From assembly GCA_910579395.1 (NCBI GenBank), contig CAJTUC010000021.1:7761-71760 (forward strand): 64,000 nucleotides of DNA, in the 5' to 3' direction. The DNA comes from an uncultured Lachnospiraceae bacterium. GTDB lineage: Bacteria; Bacillota; Clostridia; Lachnospirales; Lachnospiraceae. A model generated the notes under the pieces. That model was not told the DNA's origin. It made no database searches and saw nothing but the letters and a program-made list of their open reading frames with translations. Position numbers and translations under genes: made by a program. Numbering within the stretch: position 1 is the first letter of the stretch; each line of letters starts with the position of its first letter. Of this stretch, positions 1 through 7,180 are shown piece after piece.

Positions 1-1751
1 TGTACATTATTGCGCAGAAACTGGTATGGAAATCGGTCGAGGACGGTTATCTGGTAGGTTCCAGAGGTTCCGTCGGTTCTTCTTTTGTGGCGAATATGGC
101 GGGTATTACGGAAGTTAATTCCCTGAGTCCCCATTATCTGTGTCCCAAATGCCATTATTATGATTTTGATTCCGAAGAAGTTAAGGCTTTCAGCGGCGGT
201 GCCGGATGCGATATGCCGGATAAGGATTGTCCGGTCTGCGGAACGCCTTTGCAGAAGGAAGGGTTCGATATTCCGTTTGAAACGTTTCTCGGGTTTAAGG
301 GGGACAAGGAGCCGGATATCGATTTGAATTTTTCCGGAGAGTATCAGAGTAAGGCGCATAAATATACGGAAGTTATTTTCGGTTACGGACAGACTTACCG
401 TGCGGGAACGATCGGAACGCTGGCGGATAAGACGGCTTTCGGCTATGTGAAGAATTATTATGAGGATCATGGAGAGCGGAAAAGGACGTGCGAGATCAAC
501 CGCCTTGTGGCGGGCTGTACGGGTGTCAGAAGAAGTACGGGGCAGCATCCGGGCGGCATTGTCGTACTGCCGGTGGGAGAGGATATCAATTCCTTTACAC
601 CGGTGCAGCATCCGGCGAACGATATGAAAACGGATATCGTAACGACGCATTTTGATTACCATTCAATCGACCACAACCTGCTGAAACTCGACATTCTCGG
701 GCATGATGATCCGACCATGATCCGTATGCTTCAGGATATGACGGGGATTGATCCGGTCAAGATTCCGTTGGATGACAAGCAGGTGATGTCGCTGTTCGCA
801 TCGACGGAAGCCCTCGGCATCCGTCCGGAGCAGATTAACGGTTGTAAGCTGGGCTGTCTTGGCATTCCTGAATTCGGTACGGAGTTTGCGATGCAGATGG
901 TCATTGATGCCAAGCCGAAGTGCTTTACGGACCTGGTGCGTATTGCGGGACTGGCACATGGAACCGATGTATGGCTCGGCAATGCGCAGACGCTGATTGA
1001 AGAGGGAAAAGCAACCATTTCCACTGCAATCTGCTGTCGTGATGATATCATGATCTATCTGATTCATATGGGCGTGGAACCCGCACTTTCTTTTACCATT
1101 ATGGAAAGCGTCCGGAAAGGAAAAGGATTGAAACCGGAGTGGGAAGAGGCCATGAAGGAGGCAGATGTGCCTGACTGGTATATCTGGTCCTGTAAAAAGA
1201 TTAAATACATGTTCCCGAAAGCCCATGCGGCGGCTTATGTCATGATGGCGTGGCGCATTGCCTATTGTAAGATCAATTATCCGCTTGCCTATTATGCGGC
1301 CTTTTTCAGCATCCGCGCATCCGGTTTTTCTTATGAATTGATGTGCCAGGGACAGCAGCATCTGGAGAGCGTGATGGCGGATTATAAACGCAGGAGCGAT
1401 GAACTGAGCAAAAAGGAACAGGATTCTTACCGGGATATGAAAATCGTACAGGAAATGTACGCGAGAGGTTTTGAATTTGAGCCGATAAACCTGTTCAGCG
1501 CGCAGGCGAGGCTGTTCCAGGTGTCCGGCGTCAATAAGCTGATGCCGTCGTTGAGCAGCATCGACGGACTCGGGGAAAAAGCGGCTGATGCCGTCGTGGA
1601 AGCGGCGAAGAACGGTCCTTTCCTGTCAAAAGAAGATTTCCGTGAGCGTACGAAGGTATCCCTGACGGTTACGGAATTAATGGACAGGCTCGGTATTTTG
1701 GGCGATTTACCGGAGTCGAATCAGATCAGTCTGTTTGATTTTGCTATCTAA
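1..1751 (+). CDS. polC: DNA polymerase III subunit alpha, PolC type (5' end outside window)
   Basis: C-terminal 582 residues of the replicative DNA polymerase of Firmicutes; the reading frame is open from base 3, so the gene begins upstream of the window. Visible are the GSRGSVGSS loop, a zinc-binding pair of cysteine knuckles (CPKC and CPVC, around residues 45-80 of the fragment), the PDIDLNFSGEYQ motif of the palm with catalytic aspartates, the KAHAAAYVMMAWRIAYCK segment, a helix-hairpin-helix (SSIDGLGEKAADAVVEAA), and the tail LPESNQISLFDF, which resembles a beta-clamp binding peptide. These are standard PolC features in the expected order, with no frameshift. The gene ends 16 bases before the promoter of the next one. 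Identification is firm; only the exonuclease and N-terminal parts cannot be assessed. Confidence 0.97.
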   Translation, partial: YIIAQKLVWKSVEDGYLVGSRGSVGSSFVANMAGITEVNSLSPHYLCPKCHYYDFDSEEVKAFSGGAGCDMPDKDCPVCGTPLQKEGFDIPFETFLGFKGDKEPDIDLNFSGEYQSKAHKYTEVIFGYGQTYRAGTIGTLADKTAFGYVKNYYEDHGERKRTCEINRLVAGCTGVRRSTGQHPGGIVVLPVGEDINSFTPVQHPANDMKTDIVTTHFDYHSIDHNLLKLDILGHDDPTMIRMLQDMTGIDPVKIPLDDKQVMSLFASTEALGIRPEQINGCKLGCLGIPEFGTEFAMQMVIDAKPKCFTDLVRIAGLAHGTDVWLGNAQTLIEEGKATISTAICCRDDIMIYLIHMGVEPALSFTIMESVRKGKGLKPEWEEAMKEADVPDWYIWSCKKIKYMFPKAHAAAYVMMAWRIAYCKINYPLAYYAAFFSIRASGFSYELMCQGQQHLESVMADYKRRSDELSKKEQDSYRDMKIVQEMYARGFEFEPINLFSAQARLFQVSGVNKLMPSLSSIDGLGEKAADAVVEAAKNGPFLSKEDFRERTKVSLTVTELMDRLGILGDLPESNQISLFDFAI

Positions 1752-1767
1752 TCTGAGGGACATCAAC

Positions 1768-1796
1768 TTTACAACGACCGCGCAAAATGATATACT
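1768..1796 (+). promoter_or_regulatory. Sigma-A-type promoter for carbonic anhydrase
   Basis: TTTACA at 1768-1773 and TATACT at 1791-1796 with a 17-base spacer, 27 bases before the start codon of the carbonic anhydrase. Read directly from sequence; activity is inferred. Confidence 0.7.
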
Positions 1797-1823
1797 TTAA
1801 AATAAAAACAGGAGGGTTCCAAA

Positions 1824-2393
1824 ATGTCCAGTGATGTAAAAGGCTTATCTGCGGAGGAAGCTTTATTGAAATTGCAGAAGGGAAATGAAAAGTATATGAG
1901 CGCCTCTGTAAATCCAGGGGATGTATCACCGGCGATTCGTAAAGATACTTGTGAAAACGGCCAGTTTCCATATGCGGTAGTCATTACCTGTTCCGATTCC
2001 CGTGTTATACCGGAGAGCATTTTTTCGGCCGGAATCGGGGAATTGTTCACAATCCGTGTTGCCGGAAATGTCGTTAATGATTTCCAGCTCGGCAGCGTGG
2101 AATATTCGGTAGACCACCTTGGTTCCAATCTGGTCGTAGTGCTTGGCCATACGAATTGCGGTGCGGTAGGAGCAGCGATGGGCGGTCATGCGGACGGCTT
2201 TATCAAGACGATCACAGATGAGATCAAAGCCGCGATCGGTGACGAGACAGACGGATACAAAGCAAGCTGCCTGAATGTGGAGAACAGCATCGGGAAGATT
2301 AAAAGCAGCTTACATATGGCCGATGGTGTAAAGGTCGTCGGAGCGATTTATCATATTGAAGATGGTCATGTAGAATTTATGGAAGACAAATAG
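1824..2393 (+). CDS. Beta-class carbonic anhydrase
   Basis: Zinc enzyme interconverting CO2 and bicarbonate in the cytoplasm, 189 residues, a normal length for the compact beta class. The zinc and catalytic signature is intact: CSDSRV (Cys and the Asp-Arg dyad, near residue 58) and HTNCGAVGAA (His and Cys ligands, near residues 110-115). The start is preceded by AGGAGG about 8 bases upstream (1811-1816). It is probably monocistronic: it has its own promoter directly behind polC and is followed by a strong hairpin terminator. Likely role is bicarbonate supply for carboxylation reactions or pH balance; the sequence does not distinguish these. Confidence 0.95.
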   Translation: MSSDVKGLSAEEALLKLQKGNEKYMSASVNPGDVSPAIRKDTCENGQFPYAVVITCSDSRVIPESIFSAGIGELFTIRVAGNVVNDFQLGSVEYSVDHLGSNLVVVLGHTNCGAVGAAMGGHADGFIKTITDEIKAAIGDETDGYKASCLNVENSIGKIKSSLHMADGVKVVGAIYHIEDGHVEFMEDK

Positions 2394-2440
2394 GGATTTT
2401 GTGCTCGTTAAAAAGGATGGCCGAAATTCTGTGGAAGTAA

Positions 2441-2480
2441 AAAAGTGCGTCAGGTTAAAACAACTGGACGCACTTTTAAT
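2441..2480 (+). terminator. Intrinsic terminator after carbonic anhydrase
   Basis: AAAAGTGCGTC (2441-2451) pairs with GACGCACTTTT (2467-2477) around a 15-base loop and ends in a T-rich tail; it could work in both directions. Confidence 0.85.
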
Positions 2481-2506
2481 ATGTTCCCGTTTTCTTTTCC
2501 TGTTCA

Positions 2507-2512
2507 TATAAT
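2507..2512 (+). promoter_or_regulatory. Candidate -10 box for the LysM protein gene
   Basis: Perfect TATAAT between the preceding terminator and the gene at 2552; no convincing -35 box is seen at the usual distance, so an activator or another sigma factor may be needed. Confidence 0.4.
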
Positions 2513-2551
2513 AAAGCAGAAAAAATTGTACCAGGAAAAGGAGAAGGATAT

Positions 2552-4366
2552 ATGGCAATTGGTTATCTGACGATACAGGCGAGGACTGCCCATGATGCGA
2601 TTCCGCTTGCGGGTGTGCGGATCGGGATTCTGGATGATGAAGGACGCAGTGTTTATGAATTGACAACAGATGAAAATGGAGAGGCACCGCTCGTTTCGCT
2701 GGAAACGGTGGATAGGGAGCTTTCCCTTGATCCTTATTATGGAGGAAAGTCATATATCGGTTATGATGTGTTTGCGCAGACGGCGGGCTTTCATTCGATT
2801 CATGTTACGGAAATTCCTATTTATGAGGGAGAAACGGCAGTTCTTCCGCTTATGTTCGTGCCTTTGTCAGAAGGGCAGCGCAGTACGGGAACTACGGAAA
2901 TCGTTGTCGGAAAACCGGCGGTATCCATGCGGGAAGCACGTTATCAGGAGGCGCCTGTTGATGAGCCGCGCGTGCTGCGTCAGGTCATCATTCCTAATCC
3001 GATTACGGTGCATCTTGGCCGCCCGACGGCTTATGCATCGAATGTGCAGGTATCCTTTCCGGACTATGTGAAAAATGTGGCAAGCAGCGAGATTTATCCG
3101 ACCTGGCCGGATGCGTCTCTGCGGGCAAATATTTATGCGATCATTACGTTTGCGTTGAATCGGGTATTCACCGAATGGTACAGGAGCCAGGGGTACAGTT
3201 TCGATATCACGAACAGTACTGCCTATGATCAGGCATTTGTGTATGGACGGCCGATTTATGAATCCATCAGCAGAGTAGTGGATGATATTTTTAACGAATA
3301 TGTCCGCAGGCAGGGGCAGATTGCTCCTTATTTTACATCATTCTGCAACGGTACGACGACGAGCTGCGCCGGTCTGTCCCAGTGGGGCACGGTCACGCTG
3401 GCGAATCAGGGGCTTACGCCGCTTCAGATTCTGCGTACCTATTATCCGGATGATGTTGAAATCGCGACAACGGATATTATTGCCAATGTGCCGTCTTCCT
3501 ATCCGGGTTCGCCGCTTCGAGTAGGCAGCACGGGGCTTGACGTACAGACGATTCAGACCTATTTAAACAGAATTCGGCGGAATTATCCGGCGATTCCGAT
3601 AATCACAGATGAAGCCGGTGTGTTCGGAGACAGTACAAGGGCTGCCGTGACCAAATTCCAGAGTGTCTTTCAGCTGGCGCCGGATGGTATTGTCGGAAAA
3701 GCCACATGGTATAAAATTTCCCAGTTATATACGGCTGTAACGAGGCTTTCGGAGCTGGACAGCGAAGGAACCACGCTCGGTATCGGAACGGTGCCGCCGG
3801 CAGCGGTGCTGCGACAGGGTTCAAGAGGAGCGGACGTGATCACGCTGCAGTATCTTTTGAATGTGATCGCAGAATATTATCCCGGCATTCCGGATATATC
3901 ACAGGACGGTATTTTCGGAAATGCGACCAGACAGGCGGTCATTGCGTTTCAGCAGACAAAAGGCCTTACGCAGGACGGTATTGTCGGCGCCAATACATGG
4001 CGGGTACTTTATGAGGCTTATCGGGGAATCGGAGACTATGTGCCGGCACCGGGGCCGGATACCGGGACAATAGAATATGTCGTGCGCGCCGGCGATACGT
4101 TGTGGCGGCTCAGTCAGCGGTATGGTACGACGGTAGCGGAACTTAAAAGGCTGAACAATCTGACGAGTGATGATTTGAATATTGGTCAGGTATTAAAAAT
4201 ACCGACAGGGCAGGCCCCTTCTTATTTTGAATATACGGTACGCGCCGGTGATACTTTGTGGCGGCTCAGCCAGCGTTACGGTACGACGGTGGATGCTATT
4301 AAAAGCCTGAACGGATTGACCGGGAATCTGCTGAATATTGGGCAGGTATTGTTGATCCCGCGTTAA
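2552..4366 (+). CDS. Peptidoglycan-binding protein with two PG-binding and two LysM domains
   Basis: 604-residue cell-wall or spore-associated protein. Order of parts: an N-terminal beta-sandwich of the carboxypeptidase-regulatory/transthyretin type (about 1-110), a linker, a region resembling the C-terminal part of SpoIID-like domains (GLSQWGTVTLANQG and ILRTYY, about 200-310), two PG_binding_1 repeats (about 320-390 and 420-490, each with FGD/FGN..TR..V..FQ and DGIVG..TW), and two near-identical LysM repeats (about 507-551 and 560-603, both beginning with a YTVRAGDTLWRLSQRYGTT-like stretch). The RBS GGAGAAGGA precedes the ATG. No signal peptide or membrane segment is visible, as in several spore-coat/cortex proteins exported by engulfment or made in the mother cell; that role is inference. 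Monocistronic by context. Confidence 0.85.
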   Translation: MAIGYLTIQARTAHDAIPLAGVRIGILDDEGRSVYELTTDENGEAPLVSLETVDRELSLDPYYGGKSYIGYDVFAQTAGFHSIHVTEIPIYEGETAVLPLMFVPLSEGQRSTGTTEIVVGKPAVSMREARYQEAPVDEPRVLRQVIIPNPITVHLGRPTAYASNVQVSFPDYVKNVASSEIYPTWPDASLRANIYAIITFALNRVFTEWYRSQGYSFDITNSTAYDQAFVYGRPIYESISRVVDDIFNEYVRRQGQIAPYFTSFCNGTTTSCAGLSQWGTVTLANQGLTPLQILRTYYPDDVEIATTDIIANVPSSYPGSPLRVGSTGLDVQTIQTYLNRIRRNYPAIPIITDEAGVFGDSTRAAVTKFQSVFQLAPDGIVGKATWYKISQLYTAVTRLSELDSEGTTLGIGTVPPAAVLRQGSRGADVITLQYLLNVIAEYYPGIPDISQDGIFGNATRQAVIAFQQTKGLTQDGIVGANTWRVLYEAYRGIGDYVPAPGPDTGTIEYVVRAGDTLWRLSQRYGTTVAELKRLNNLTSDDLNIGQVLKIPTGQAPSYFEYTVRAGDTLWRLSQRYGTTVDAIKSLNGLTGNLLNIGQVLLIPR

Positions 4367-4402
4367 AAGAGATATGATTTATAACAGCCAAAAAGGAGCA
4401 AA

Positions 4403-5755
4403 TTATTGCTCCTTTGTAAGCTGTAAAATTTTTTCCATGTCAGCGATCAGTTCTCTGGAATAGTTTTCAGCTTCCCAGTATACGCGTTCAGATTCTGCAT
4501 AATCTCCATTATTGAGGGCATTGATGACAGCCATGCCGTAAGTATGGAATTTTCTGTGCTTGTTGCCAAGTCCTTCCCATATGGGCAGAACGTTCGGAAT
4601 ATCCGGTGTGATGGCATAGTAGAAATGGCCGAAACCGCATTTGGAAGAATCCAGCTGAAGCGGTATGACCTCTCTTGTTTTGACCATTTTCTGAAGGTTG
4701 CCAAGCCATGTATGATGGGAAGAGATGGCACTCTGCATATATTCTCCAAATTCTGCGTTCTCCAGATGGAAAAAAGCATCTTTGGTCATGGTGCCCATTT
4801 GTTTTACGCTGGTATCCAGTATTTTCTCGATATCAACGACCGGCTCTGCGGCCTGATGTAGGTCATGGCCGACCTGACGCATAAATTCCGTACAGTCTCT
4901 CAACTGATTCTCCATTTCAGTCATGGAACTGCTGATTTCTTCGCTGACAGCCGCGATGGAACTTACGGATTCGTTGACATTGGAAATATAGCGCTGGCTG
5001 TCGTTGTTCAGCTCCCATACGTTGTTGATCTTATCCGCCATGGCGGACAAGGATTCGATGGTATTCGTTGAGCTGTTGACGCTTTGCTTGGAAGCATTCT
5101 TCATATTGTCCACGAAAGAGCTCATATCTCTTGTAAGCTTCTGTGTATCCTCCGCCAGGGCTCTGATCTCATTTGCAACGACGGCAAAACCTTTCCCGGC
5201 TTCACCTGCCCTTGCGGCTTCTACGGAAGCATTCAGGGCGAGCAGGTTCGTCTGCATGGAAATGGAGTCAATTCCTGAGATGACGCTGCTGATATGATTG
5301 ATGATATTGATCAGATCATCCATATCTTTCTGCATTTGCCTTGAAACGGAAATGGTCTGCTCGGAAAGTTCTCTGATGGATGTCAGTTCATTTTGTCCGG
5401 ATTCTATTTTCTGATAGACCTCGTCAGTCTCTTCAGATACTTTAATAATGGTATTTGTCAATTCTTCGTGCTGATTGTTTGCATGGCCGGCAGCAGCTCC
5501 GAAGATTGTTTCGGTTGCTTTTGTTACCTTACTTGCGATTTCGATGATCTTATCTGTCTGATGCTGCATTGTCAGGTCAAGAGAACTGATCTGCATGACG
5601 GCCTTAATATTTTTTTCAAAAAGTTCCGCAAACTGTTTTCTGCCACGGGATAATCTTTGGTAAATGGAATTAAGTTCGGGCTCCCTGGAATAGTCCGCGT
5701 TTTCAAGTGTTGAAACGGCTTTCATAAGTGCTGTTTTTCTGTTTTTCATTGCCAT
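4403..5755 (-). CDS. Soluble methyl-accepting chemotaxis protein with CZB domain
   Basis: 450-residue chemoreceptor without a transmembrane segment. Residues about 60-320 are the coiled-coil signalling domain, including the conserved hairpin tip region (AGEAGKGFAVVANEIRALA). Residues about 345-445 match the chemoreceptor zinc-binding (CZB) domain: an HHTWL histidine, the C-GFG-FYY block (SKCGFGHFYYAI) and a later HRKFH pair, the expected Zn-binding His/Cys set. CZB domains sense zinc or hypochlorous acid in characterised receptors. RBS AGGAGAGG lies upstream of the ATG. Convergent with the LysM gene and divergent from the signalling block at 6081. It implies a chemotaxis system elsewhere in the genome. 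Confidence 0.93.
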   Translation of the reverse strand: MAMKNRKTALMKAVSTLENADYSREPELNSIYQRLSRGRKQFAELFEKNIKAVMQISSLDLTMQHQTDKIIEIASKVTKATETIFGAAAGHANNQHEELTNTIIKVSEETDEVYQKIESGQNELTSIRELSEQTISVSRQMQKDMDDLINIINHISSVISGIDSISMQTNLLALNASVEAARAGEAGKGFAVVANEIRALAEDTQKLTRDMSSFVDNMKNASKQSVNSSTNTIESLSAMADKINNVWELNNDSQRYISNVNESVSSIAAVSEEISSSMTEMENQLRDCTEFMRQVGHDLHQAAEPVVDIEKILDTSVKQMGTMTKDAFFHLENAEFGEYMQSAISSHHTWLGNLQKMVKTREVIPLQLDSSKCGFGHFYYAITPDIPNVLPIWEGLGNKHRKFHTYGMAVINALNNGDYAESERVYWEAENYSRELIADMEKILQLTKEQ

Positions 5756-5810
5756 TAAATGATCCTCTCCTCTTTCTTTTGAAATGGTAAAAAATAAATC
5801 ACTTTATTCC

Positions 5811-5838
5811 ATAATACGTGATTTTAAAGTTTTTGCAA
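5811..5838 (-). promoter_or_regulatory. Promoter for the chemoreceptor
   Basis: On the minus strand TTGCAA (5833-5838) and TATTAT (5811-5816) are separated by 16 bases, about 55 bases upstream of the start codon. Confidence 0.55.
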
Positions 5839-5895
5839 GCTTTTTCTTCTAAATCTTGTATTCATTTTGGGCTCAAATCCTGTAGCTGTCAGTTA

Positions 5896-5925
5896 TTGCC
5901 AAACGCGCAGTAAAACTGATATAAT
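5896..5925 (+). promoter_or_regulatory. Promoter of the four-gene second-messenger signalling block
   Basis: TTGCCA (5896-5901), 18-base spacer, extended TGATATAAT with the -10 box at 5920-5925. It leaves a leader of roughly 150 bases before the first start codon, containing the two-hairpin element at 6010. Confidence 0.65.
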
Positions 5926-6009
5926 GTTATTATTATCAGGGAAAACAAATGCGCTCGTGACAGATGAGCGGATCTGGCAGCAGAAGTGAGAGGGAACGGA
6001 GGAACATAG

Positions 6010-6058
6010 ATTGAAAAATAAATTTTTCAATCGCGAATTTGTGCCTTGCAGTCACAAA
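6010..6058 (+). repeat. R3 two-hairpin leader element, copy 1
   Basis: Hairpin 1 is ATTGAAAAA...TTTTTCAAT (6010-6031); a short linker CGCGAA follows; hairpin 2 is TTTGTG...CACAAA (6038-6058). Same architecture as the copies at 53061 and 56109. It sits in the 5' leader of the signalling block, close to the RBS of the HD-GYP gene. Confidence 0.5.
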
Positions 6059-6080
6059 CATCGCAGGTTGAGAGAAAGGC

Positions 6081-7160
6081 ATGGTTATTTGTATGAAAAA
6101 TATTATTCTGGTCGTGGATGATGACAAGACCAATCTGGCGCTTGCGCAGAAAATCCTTTTGCCCCAGTACCGCATAGCGGCTTCCAATTCAGGGGAGGCG
6201 GCCTTAAAATATTTGGAGCACAATCGTCCGGATCTGATCTTATTGGATATTAATATGCCGGATATGGACGGTTTTGCGGTGATGGAGAAGATTCGGGCAA
6301 GAGAAGAGACTGCATCGATTCCCGTTATTTTTCTGACGGCAGATAATCTGGCAGAGACAGAAATCAAATGTTTCCGGATGGGTGCGATGGACTTTGTTGC
6401 TAAACCTTTTGTACCGGATATCCTGCTCAGCCGCGTTGCCAAGACGATCGAGCTCGACCAATACCGGCACAATCTGGAAAAAATGGTAAAGGAGCAGGCG
6501 GACAAGCTTACTGAAAATACAAGGCGTATCAGCATGATTCAGGATTCCGTTATCGTCGGTATGGCGAATCTGATCGAGAGCCGGGACGGCAGTACAGGAA
6601 AACATGTGAAAAATACGCAGATGTATGTGCGGATGATAGCGGATGAACTATATAAGCGGAAGCTTTTCATGGAAGAACTGACGCCGGAATATATAGAAGA
6701 TCTTTGTAAAGCGGCACCGCTTCATGACGTAGGGAAGATTAAAGTGCCGGATGCAATCCTGCAGAAGCCGGGTAAGCTGACGCCGGAAGAATTTGATGCG
6801 ATGAAACTGCATACGACATACAGCCGTAAGATTATTCAGACAATCATCGGCGATGTGGAGGATGAGCATTATGTCAGGATTGTGGAGGACATTGCGCTGT
6901 ATCATCACGAGAGATGGGATGGAACAGGATATCCTACGGGACTTGTGGGAGACAGTATTCCGTTAGCGGCGCGCATTATGGCAGTAGCAGATGTTTTTGA
7001 TGCCCTGTATGAAGAACGATGCTATAAACCACCAATCCGTCCTATTGAGCGGATCATGCAGATTATGTCGGAGGGCAGAGGAACACAGTTTGACCCGGTC
7101 ATCATCGATGTTTTCATGGAAATGCTGCCGATGTTAAAAGAGGTTCTTGGAATCGCATAG
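6081..7160 (+). CDS. Response regulator with HD-GYP phosphodiesterase output
   Basis: 359 residues. A CheY-like receiver (about 5-120) has the acidic pair VVDDDK and the phosphoacceptor Asp near residue 56 in LLDINMPDMDG, the TAD threonine and KPF lysine. A linker helix leads to an HD-GYP domain (about 155-355) with HDVGKI (near 215) and HHERWDGTGYP (near 274-284), the complete metal and substrate signature of active cyclic-di-GMP phosphodiesterases. So phosphorylation probably controls c-di-GMP breakdown. An alternative ATG at 6093 is better spaced from AGAAAGG; the start is uncertain by four residues. The next gene begins 20 bases downstream, suggesting co-transcription with the two hybrid kinases that are its likely phosphate donors. 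Confidence 0.93.
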   Translation: MVICMKNIILVVDDDKTNLALAQKILLPQYRIAASNSGEAALKYLEHNRPDLILLDINMPDMDGFAVMEKIRAREETASIPVIFLTADNLAETEIKCFRMGAMDFVAKPFVPDILLSRVAKTIELDQYRHNLEKMVKEQADKLTENTRRISMIQDSVIVGMANLIESRDGSTGKHVKNTQMYVRMIADELYKRKLFMEELTPEYIEDLCKAAPLHDVGKIKVPDAILQKPGKLTPEEFDAMKLHTTYSRKIIQTIIGDVEDEHYVRIVEDIALYHHERWDGTGYPTGLVGDSIPLAARIMAVADVFDALYEERCYKPPIRPIERIMQIMSEGRGTQFDPVIIDVFMEMLPMLKEVLGIA

Positions 7161-7180
7161 GGAAGGGGCGGTTATTTATT

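Noticed and set aside
663..1361. Long minus-strand frame opposite polC
   Set aside because: Composition is a reverse-strand shadow of polC; no RBS and no recognisable protein.
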